Source: Chloranthus sessilifolius
Lineage: Eukaryota; Streptophyta; Magnoliopsida; Chloranthales; Chloranthaceae
Assembly (NCBI GenBank): GCA_021018995.1
Contig: CM037588.1
Coordinates: 86,643,765-86,707,764, forward strand
Length of the DNA: 64,000 bases
Direction: 5' to 3'
Shown here: in pieces, positions 56,021 to 64,000 of the stretch
Layout of the letters: each line of letters starts with the position of its first letter
How positions within the stretch are numbered: the stretch's first letter is position 1
Made by a program: the position numbers and the translations under genes
The notes under the pieces: generated by a model
Told to the model about the DNA's origin: nothing
Database searches by the model: none
The model's input: the letters and a program-made list of their open reading frames with translations, nothing else

Positions 56021-56251
56021 TCTCTTGCTTTAGGTCTTTGTCTGCTCTTTTAGACCCTCTTTAGCCATTCTTTGAAATTTCTTCACTCCTTCTTTAAACT
56101 TGACATGAGTCTTTTGATCTTTTGGGATGCTTTTCGATTTGGACCTTCGATTGGTTAGTCAGAAATGCACACTAAAGCACTTATTTAGTCTTCTCAAGGG
56201 TCTTTCAAGGCTCATGTTTAGGGGTGAAAATGGTATTTTCACTACTTAACA

Positions 56252-58213
56252 CACCCCAAACCTAAGCTTTGCTAGTCCCCTGAGCAAAGAAGCGTAAAAG
56301 CAAAATAAAGAGCCACTTTTGTAGGAAGCACAGTGCATTTAGCATATGCAACAAGCCTTTTAAACCCCTAGGTGATCCCTAGAGGAGTGAAGTCTCCCGA
56401 GGTTTTCAAAGAAGGTACCCACAAACTTCTCCATGGGACAGTTGGCATTAGTGCACCGTCATCCCATGAGCAATCAAAGATCAAAATTAGTTACTCTTGG
56501 ATCAATGTTTAAACAGAAATTTAGGTTTATTGTTTGCAAGGATTTCAACATTTATAAACCTTATGAATGTTTCACTCTTTCCAATCTGTGAGCAGCCATA
56601 GAAATCATGCAAATGTGTCAGAGTTCATCATTTGAATAAAATTAGGTTATAAGTCATACTTAATGTGCTCAAGTTCCAACCCAAACACTTACGGTGTACT
56701 CTCATCAAGATTTTTGTCGAAGGGTCCATTTCCACTCAAGCTCAAGAGCAATTACATCTCCCAAATGGATTTGTAAGCATGAGCATAGGCATGATTCTCA
56801 GGTGCTGGCATCCTTGACATCTTCTCACCATAGATTGGGAAACTGCTTATCTCCACATGACAGTTCACTCAACTTTGGATCACAAGGACTTTTATTTGGG
56901 TTTGTTGTATGGCTCATGGAGTGAGGTTTTGAGGATAGGAAGGTTGAACAGTGTTTGGATTTTTGAGAAGTCAGAATTGAAGGAGGTGGTTCATGACTCC
57001 ACCTTCTTGAGTTTAGCTTCTTTTGAGATTCTCGTGTTCAAAGTACTCGTTCTTCTTCCTTTGATCTTGAATTTTCAACATAAAGTTCCCTTTTGCCTTT
57101 TTTTTTTTTTTTTTTTCACATTGTTTTTCTTTTACTTTCTTGGCCACCATCGCCCATTTTGAGGTATTTCTTCTTCATTTATTTTGATATTTGCCCGAAA
57201 TGTTCCATCTTTACTTCTTTCTCCTTTAACTCCCAATTCTCAAGGTGAGGGAAGGCTGAATTAGTTCCATTGGTTAAGAAAATGGGTGTTTTGATGAAGC
57301 ATTGTAGGATTTATAGCTCAATTGGGGTACAAACAAGGCGATCTTTCTTGGTTGGTTCTGTTAGCTCAAGTCAGCCAAAGAAGGCCTTGATCTTTCCTCG
57401 ATTTCATGAATCTTGTTGCTTGTTTTGATTTGGAGTTTCCTAATTTCTAGTGGATCTAATGCCTCAACCATCCTTTGAATCGTAAAAGGGTTGCCTCAGT
57501 CACTCTTCAACGAGATTTAAAACATATAGGCTCAATTCTCACGGTTATGGTTTTTCCTTGAACTTTTAAGTATATCTTTACCTTTTCTCTTCCTCGTAGA
57601 CTTGCTATGTGCTAATACAAGTGTATTTTCCGGTGTTAACATCATGGAAATGTGGAATATTGTAGGGTTTAGAATGTCTAAATTCTTGCAAAGAAAATTT
57701 TAAAATTTCCACATTGTCATGATTCTTAAGTAAATTGATTCATTTCCTGATTACTTTGGTGATTGTGATGCCCTTATGCTAATTATCCCATGGGCAGGAC
57801 CTGTTTGCCATACCCCCAAACCTATGGGGAACAGTGTCCTCACTGGTTCAAAGGTGGCATGGTCACATTATACCGGAAAAATTGAAACAAGGCAGCAAAA
57901 TCGAGAAAGTGTAGTTCATAAGAACTGAGCTTGATGTCTATTAAAATGGATTTGGCTCCGTAAAGATCGCAAAGGACTTCTCCCATTTTCTATTCGAAAA
58001 GGAAATTTTAACTATTCAGCAGAACATGGTTCTTTTCGAGTAGTTCATTACTGACTCGAGAATCGATTGAATAGAACTTTGAACTTTTGAGCAAGTACTT
58101 TTTACTTTGCGATTTGAACTTTGAAGTGTATTTACACTATGCGTACAAGAAAAATAGAGCGAAGCAAAGAAAAATCGGAAAAACAATGTTGTACAAACAT
58201 ATTATACACTTTT
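56252..58213 (-). other. 3' non-coding region of N
   Basis: Begins (left) with the PPT (minus strand AGGTTTGGGGTG) and the Athila signature TTTGCTCAGGGGACTAGCAA. Contains a block conserved with Q near 56730-56790 and 57790-57850, a T19 run near 57101, and a motif cluster near 57990-58130. Env-like coding was not recognised; plus-strand open frames here look random. Confidence 0.65.
57990..58130. repeat. TTCGA/TTTGCGA motif cluster, N spacer
   Basis: TATTCGAAAAGG, CTTTTCGAGTAGTTC, CTCGAGAATCGATTG and CTTTGCGATTTGAACTTTG lie just after the integrase end in element direction. They are the same motif class as in the N LTR. Confidence 0.6.
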
Positions 58214-59420
58214 CTACCATCGATTTTGGAGATTCATGATGATAGGTGAAGGGCAAGGGCTCTGGGTGTTTTCAATGCATGGTTTGAGCCTCGACCATTT
58301 ACCTTGAGTATTCTTCCATCCTTGGGATCCGAAATATCCACACTCCCGAGGGGAGGCCTTGATGATGTTGTATGGCCCTTCCCATCTAGATCTCAATTTG
58401 CGTGAAAGAATTTAAGTTTAGAGTTGAATAACCATACCTTGGACCCCGGTATGAACTCTTTTCTCATGAGGCTCCTATCATGGAATGATTTAACCTTTTC
58501 TTTGTACAATGAGCTAGTGTAGGCATCCATCCTCAGTTCTTCCAGTTCGGTGAGTTGAAGCTTCCCTGTGGTTACCAGCAGAGAGTTAGATCCATATTAA
58601 AAGTTTTGATTGCCCACAAGGCCTTATATTCTAATTCTCTTGGTAGATGGCATGCCTTGCCATAAACCCGATCTGAAAGGGACATCCTATAGGAGTCTTG
58701 TGGCGATTCAGTATGCCCACAAGCATCATTAAACTTAAAGGACCACCTTTCTCCTTCTTCACAGTTTTTCAAAATGTGTTTGATCTCTCTATTTGAAATC
58801 TCCACCATCCCAGGTTTGTGGATGATAGGGAGTGGCTACTCTGTAGTGATGACAGTACTTTTTAATAGAGAGTCAAAGCACTTGTAAAGTGGCTTCCCCA
58901 TCACTAATGATGGCTCTGGGAATCCAAATCTGGAAAAATGTGGTCTTTGAGGAATCTTAAAACCACTTTGTGATCATTGGATTTGGTAGCTATGGCCTCA
59001 ATCCACTTGGAGACATAATCCACACTACCAAGATGAAATTGTTTCCATTAGAAGGGGAAAGGGCCCATAAAATCTATGCCCCAAACATCAAACAACTCAA
59101 CTACGAGATTGGCTGCGAGGGCATTGAGTTTCTTTGGAAATCTTGCCCGATTTTTGGCGATTCTGGCAAGATTTACATCTTGTAAGGCATCTTTAAAGAT
59201 TGTGGGCCAATAGAAACCACTGCCTGAATTTTTGCATTGTTTTATTACTGCCATGAAATGGCCTCCACTGATTGACAATATGCCGTGGAATTCATGGTCC
59301 GACACACTTTCTACGATCACTTGTCACAATTCTTGAATAGATAAGGATCTTCCCAAATGAAATGTTTAACTTGTGAGAAGAAAAGATCTTTATCCATTCG
59401 ATTCCAATGTTGAGGAATCA
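58214..59420 (-). pseudogene. Integrase remnants of N
   Basis: Open pieces include MRSRWEGPYNIIKASP and RLKPCIENTQSPCPSP (58214-58396), EISNREIKHILKNCEEGERW (58572-58808) and HGILSISGGHFMAVIKQCKN, then [18 protein letters not shown] (59048-59320). The order is as in Q and M, but single-base losses break every few dozen codons. Confidence 0.8.
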
Positions 59421-59930
59421 TCCAATAGCTAAGAACTTGACTATGTTTGCAAACCAAGGACATGAGGTATTGATGGCAAAAGTTGCTCATCGAAATGATT
59501 CATTAATGGGTAAGCTATCATCCTCGATTGAGAATTCGGATAAGTGATCGTACCACATTCTCCACTCCTTTCTTATCCTTAATCAGAGATCAAACTCCAA
59601 TAGGAGGATCCACGATTAATCCGGGCTTGGTATCCTTTTTAGTGAAGGTACTTTAGGGCGAGTGGTCAAGAAACACCACAATTTGTGAACCTAAAACATA
59701 AGGCTGAATTTTTCCAATGCAAACACAATGGCCACTCTTTCTCGCTTGTTGTGTAGTTGAGCTCGGCATCTATCATGGATCTGCATAAGCTATGACATGG
59801 GAAGCTTATCCTTTCTCCGCCTAGGACAGCTCCTAGGGCATAGTCCGATGCATCACACATCACCAAAGGGCACCGAATAGTCGGGATCCAAGATGGGAGC
59901 CAAATCGACATTTCTTAAGGACCTCAAAGG
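59421..59930 (-). pseudogene. RNase H remnants of N
   Basis: CPLVMCDASDYALGAVLG and MIDAELNYTTSEKEW (59666-59911) are followed by frameshifted pieces matching the [11 protein letters not shown] region. Confidence 0.8.
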
Positions 59931-61130
59931 TCATGCATTCATTAGTAAACACAAAAGGAACATCTTGACACAAGAAATGATGAGGGGCTTGGAAATTTTC
60001 AAATCTTTGATGAACCTCCTATAAAATCCTCGCATGCCCTAAGAAACTTGGATTTGCTTAACAGCCTGGAGGAGGCAAATGTGCAATTAGATCAATTTTT
60101 GCTTGGTCCACCTCTATGCCTTTATGGGAGACCACATGTCCTAGGACAATGCCTTGGTGACTATAAATGACTCTTTCCCAAATTAGAACCAAATTGGTTT
60201 CTTCACATCTTTGCAACACCAACTTGAGGTGGTGTAAGCATTGGGAAAAAGTCTCCATAAATTGAAAAGTCATCCATGAAGATCTCCATGAATTGATCAA
60301 TCATGTCGGAAAAGATGGCATACATGCATCTTTGAAAAGTAGCAGGGCATTGCAAAGACCAAAGGGCATCCTCCTATAGGCAAAAGTGCCAAAGGCGGTG
60401 AAGGTGGTCTTTTCTTGGTCCTGTGGGTACACAGGATCTGGTTGTAACCAGAGTACCCATCAAGAAGCGATAGTAAGCTTTGCAAGGATTTGGTCAATGA
60501 AGGGGAGGAAATGGTCTTTCCTTGTCATGGTATTTAATTTTTCTGTAGTCTATGCACCCTCCATCCAGCTTGTTTGTCCGGTGGACATAAGTTTACCAGA
60601 TTCAAATTTGCTACAACAGTGATGCAGATTTCTTAGGCACCACGTGTGGGTGCTACCCAAGCGAGAATCTAAAATGGGGTAAATGACCCCAGATTCTAGC
60701 GACTTGACAACTTCCTTCATTACCACTTCTTGCATGTGAGGATTCAACCTTCTTTGCATTTCTCTAGAAGGCTTGGCATCCTCTTCCGTGGATCTTATGC
60801 ATGCATACAGTTTGGGTTTATTCCTCCTAAATCAAAGAATGGTCCGACCAATTGCTTTCTTGTCTGTTTTAGAACTACCAATGCCTCTCTTCTTGCTCCT
60901 TTGTAAGGGAGGAAGAAATAATCACAGTGTGTTTGATGATCTCCCAAAACACATATTTCAGATTTTGGGAGTCGCTTGAGTTCCAATTCGTGGTGAGAAA
61001 AGAGGGCAGAAAGGTACCTTGGTAACTTGTGGAAGAGGAGAGGAGCAGTCTCCAAGAGAGAGAACTTGATGATCAGGTGAGTGCCTTGCTGCACAGACTC
61101 CTTTGAATTTGATCTCCTTTTCCTTCTTTC
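59931..61130 (-). pseudogene. Reverse transcriptase remnants of N
   Basis: Pieces near 60058-60300 (LHHLKLVLQRCEETNLVLIW, GIVLGHVVSHKGIEVDQAKI), 60297-60497 (LLDGYSGYNQI) and 60550-60790 (MQRRLNPHMQEVVMKEVVKS). All blocks are recognisable but in changing frames; the catalytic box is split. Confidence 0.8.
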
Positions 61131-61910
61131 TCGGTGGATCCCCCAATCATTTTTAAATTCTGGTGGAGTCTTTACCTTGCGAAATGTTTGTAAAGACTCC
61201 TCCACCATCATCAATGATGTCAACATGGAAACATTCCTCGCCAGAGAATTGAGGTTGAGTAACAATGATTATACACATTCAATTTAACTTTCATATTTCC
61301 AAAAGACACCTCCATGATGCCGACACTGCATTGAATGCATGCATTAGTCAGAGCTGTGAATGGTCTTCCTGCAATAACAGGATGGCAAGTGGTACTTTTG
61401 GTTGGTTCCATGTCCAACACCAAAAAGTCACAGGTAGAAAAACTTGTCTACTCCTACCAAAACATCTTCAATCAACCCCATAGGTTTCTTTCGATCTGTC
61501 ACCATTCATGTAACACCACTTGAGTGGGTTTGAATTCTCCCAAACCTAGCTTCTCATAGGGAATAGGGAAGTAGGTTGACACTAGCACCCGATCTAGCGG
61601 CTTTCTCAATGGTGTGCTCCCCAATGATGCAGGGGATTGTGGGGATTCAGGTCTTGCATCTTAGGTGGTGTTGCAATTGATAGCACTTGGTTGATTTTCT
61701 CCACAAAGGCCTTCTTGGATAAATGTATCCTAGATTGCCTTTTGTGGGTGCACACCTCTTTGAGAAATTTTGCATAGCGAGGACTGCTTGATTGCATCAA
61801 GCAGAGGTAGATTAATTTTAACTTGCTTGAATGTCTCCATCATTTCCTCAATTTTTGTGTTTCCTTTGTCAAAAGGAGAAACTGACTTCATTGCATGGGG
61901 AAATGGGAGG
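61131..61910 (-). pseudogene. Protease and upstream linker of N
   Basis: MVLDMEPTKSTTCHPVIAGR then PFTALTNACIQCS (61220-61423), GASVNLLPYS near 61560, and QSSSPRYAKFLKEVCTHKRQ, then SRIHLSKKAFVEKI (61606-61800). Frameshifts lie between the pieces. Confidence 0.78.
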
Positions 61911-62430
61911 TGAGGAACAAATTTCTATTTGTGTTTTCAGCTTCTTTTATTTTGTATTTGGTTTTGTAAAAAAAAAAATCAGCATGCCTAAAAGACAGCA
62001 GAAATTATAATCAAAACAAACATTAAACACACCAATCGGTTCTCGTGAATTTAAAATAGAAAATGAATGCAAAGGAGAAGGATGCAAACTCAAATGATTC
62101 TGCTTCCTTTGGTCCAGATGTTCCTTGTTGGACGCTAGATCCGCAAATATCCAAAACTTTCAAGTATTGACAAAATAAAAGAAAAACTCACTCAAATTTG
62201 ATAAAAGACAAAAGAGTGGCGCAGCATTTATTCCAATAACTAGAAGGCAAAGAATAAAACTCAAAAAAAAAAAAAAAAAAAAATTCTATCAAGTAAAACA
62301 GTTTTCTATACAAAACTCAGAGACATTTAATCAAGCACTTGGAATGCAAAGTGCAGGTTTAAAGCAAAATTAAAATAAAATCAAATCTACAAAATAGAAA
62401 AACTTAGGTCTATCTATTTTAGAACAAACT
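61911..62430 (-). other. 5' leader of N where gag would be expected
   Basis: AT-rich with an A21 run near 62263. No gag core or zinc knuckle on the minus strand. Confidence 0.65.
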
Positions 62431-62446
62431 TCCTAAGAACGCGCCA
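62431..62446 (-). other. Primer binding site of N
   Basis: The minus strand reads TGGCGCGTTCTTAGGA, six bases from the inner LTR end. Only its first part matches the Athila PBS TGGCGCCGTTGCC. Confidence 0.55.
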
Positions 62447-62452
62447 AAAACT

Positions 62453-64000
62453 TGTTGTCGCTCCAAGTGTGCCATAATTGTGTGCATTATGAATCAAAAT
62501 TAAAGAATTAAAGAATGCTAGGTTATATGGATGTTAACTTATGAAAGGGATATCAGCACATTGGGGCTAACACGGCCGCAAGATCGCCAATTGTAGCAAG
62601 TTTTAAAAGTAAGTATTTCAAGATCGTCCACGAGAGAATTTTGTCTAAACGAGAGATAAACCTCCGGATCTGTGCTACCGGATCTGGCTCTATAATTATC
62701 TAAAAAAGAATAGATAAAAGAGAGTGTTGGATTGTGTCACATTTAACTATAAGCAAATAAAGAAAAGAACTAACTACATGATCCGGATCCGAGTTGGGAG
62801 ATGTTTAAAATAAGACAAATGCAAATAATAGCTTCATGTACTTTAGCCTCGAATTTTAATGGAGAATCAGAGTTCAACAGAAAGCAGATTCAATCTTCAT
62901 CCTACCAAACAGATGTAAGAGAAATAAATCCGAATTAAGGAATAGGTTTAGACTTATGGCTATGATCTCATCCACTTAAATGGTCACAGATCATCCAATA
63001 GTTGTGGCCTATTCTTTAGTTCGTAACATGAACATCATCAGAATCTTGCTAGAATTAGGTTACCAACGCTAATTTGCAGGGGTGATGAATTAAGGGAAGT
63101 TGCATGCGGATGAGTGAATCTAAAGAAGTCTAATGCACTAAGGTGAACATTCGGAACCCTACATGACTCCAATGGAGAAGACACAAATTACGAACCTTTT
63201 AAAATCCAAAATTACAATTACAGAGCACGGCTTCTTAGAGAGCCCTCAGACTTACAGTCTTGAATCCGAACTTGGAAGTACAAATCACTCACAATGGCTC
63301 TCAAAGGTAAACTACAAGAAGGGATTACAGGGGGTTCAGATAAGCTATCCGACCGAATGAGGGAAACAGAGATGAAAACTCTAAAATCTGGATACCCAAA
63401 TTGGGCAAATGGTTCGTCTATTTATAGTTTTCCTCCATCCTGCATGGTTGGATTGACCAATCGAGAATGCTTTAGATCCTGGATTGCCCAATGAGGGTTG
63501 AGCACGGGATCCAGATCTGTTTTGGCCAATGGAAATGCTACGATCTGGTTCGCCAATCGGTGCGAAGCATCAATTCATTATGGGTTTGAAATTGAGCTTA
63601 CGGAAGTTCCGTAATTTAACTTTGGGCGCTCACATGGGTTGGAATATGCCTTGGATCTTGATTGGAACCTTCGAATGTTTCGGGCTTTTCAATGCATTAG
63701 GCGCGTGCAGATTCTTGGTGCCCTTGTTAAAGCTGCGAATCTCCAGAATACCTTTTCGCAGAGTTCAGGGGCCTTTTCGCAAAGTTCAATGACTTCTGAA
63801 GCTCTATTCGCAAAGTTCAATCTTCTTTTCGAGGAGTGTTCTCTTCTTTTCGCAAAGTTCAAGGTTCTTTGCGAGGAGTTCAGATGCTCTTCGAAAGCTA
63901 TACCTGGAGTTTTAGTCCTTTTCGCAGAGTTTAATGACTTTTGAAGCTCTGTTCGCAAAGTTCAATCTTCTCTTCGAATTGTGTTTTCTTCTTTTCGCAA
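62453..64000 (-). repeat. 5' LTR of N (partial, runs off the window)
   Basis: Copy of 54277-55860, with the same start TGTTGTCGCTCC, TATA box at 63419-63426 and the TTCGCAAAGTTC cluster from about 63755 on. Differences from the other LTR concentrate at CAG/CTG sites. Confidence 0.92.

Larger units (their letters stand above)
54277..56251 (-). repeat. 3' LTR of N
   Basis: 1975 bp, left end TGTTGTCGCTCC, right end CACTACTTAACA (minus-strand start TGTTAAGTAGTG as in P). TATA box at 55258-55265 (minus strand CTATAAATAGG). Motif cluster at 55555-56020. Confidence 0.92.
54277..64000 (-). mobile_element. Athila-like element N, no recognisable gag (right end beyond window)
   Basis: LTRs at 54277-56251 and 62453-64000+ are close copies. 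Internal minus-strand order: PBS, short leader, protease linker, protease, RT, RNase H, integrase, 3' spacer, PPT. No gag core or zinc knuckle lies between the PBS and protease, only about 520 bp. Inserted into M protease; the left flank is GTAGG. Coding parts are shredded by single-base deletions. Confidence 0.85.

Noticed and set aside
56694..57162. Plus-strand open frames in the 3' region of N
   Set aside because: They overlap the block conserved with Q in non-coding fashion and a T19 run; no domain was recognised.
54277..63999. Deamination of methylated cytosine as the cause of CAG/CTG differences
   Set aside because: Deamination gives C to T (TAG, TTG), whereas the copies show CG, CGG or lost bases at these sites.
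1..64000. tRNA, rRNA or other RNA genes
   Set aside because: No cloverleaf, rRNA core or snRNA signature was seen by eye; a tRNAscan or Infernal run would be decisive.

Overview
The window is repeat-filled plant nuclear DNA. I found no convincing host gene, rRNA, tRNA or CRISPR array. The plant origin is shown by lineages found only in plant genomes: a Tat/Ogre-type Ty3-gypsy element with a second RNase H, Athila-type gypsy elements with env-like ORFs, a Del/Tekay-type chromovirus fragment, a plant Ty1-copia element, and plant-only domains (plant mobile domain and DUF7745). Almost every coding region is broken by stops and frameshifts, many of them C-to-T changes (CAG to TAG, TGG to TAG/TGA, CGA to TGA) as expected in methylated, silenced DNA. 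The species cannot be named from the sequence.

Layout. (1) 1-22064: a giant (about 22.7 kb when complete) Tat/Ogre-like gypsy element on the minus strand: part of its 3' LTR (1-943), PPT, two antisense plus-strand extra genes (an intron-bearing plant mobile domain gene at 3623-5984 and a DUF7745-like gene at 6779-8270), then integrase, second RNase H, RNase H, RT, a candidate intron, G-patch, protease, gag, a Pro-rich first ORF, PBS and the full 5' LTR (20437-22064). (2) 22065-23757: an Athila env-like ORF fragment with its upstream spacer, then chromovirus 3' sequence. (3) 23758-24855: integrase and chromodomain end of a Del/Tekay chromovirus. (4) 24856-48793: a composite of plus-strand Athila elements (P and Q). 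P's 5' LTR carries a solo LTR (25715-28317, TSD CTAAC). P's gag carries a 6.2 kb copia element (31388-37578, TSD GTGAG). (5) 48794-54276: Athila element M on the minus strand (env-like ORF, spacer, integrase to protease), cut by (6) 54277-64000: Athila-like element N on the minus strand, with no recognisable gag, whose 5' LTR runs off the window.

Most interesting pattern. Several unrelated elements carry their own short CG-containing motif in a dense array 200-700 bp upstream of the LTR TATA box. The same element-specific motif, or its own motif in fragments without an LTR, recurs just upstream of the extra ORF (env-like, plant mobile domain or DUF7745), in two cases directly before a TATA box. 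In the Tat element this is a 47-bp-period palindromic array present at five sites. This suggests an LTR-like internal promoter module driving the third ORF, which is an inference and needs transcript data.

A second pattern concerns data quality. Paired LTR copies of N, and of the copia element, differ mostly at CAG/CTG trinucleotides (one copy CAG or CTG, the other CG, CGG or missing bases). This looks like uncorrected base-calling error at methylated CHG sites rather than mutation, and it may account for some frameshifts in N.
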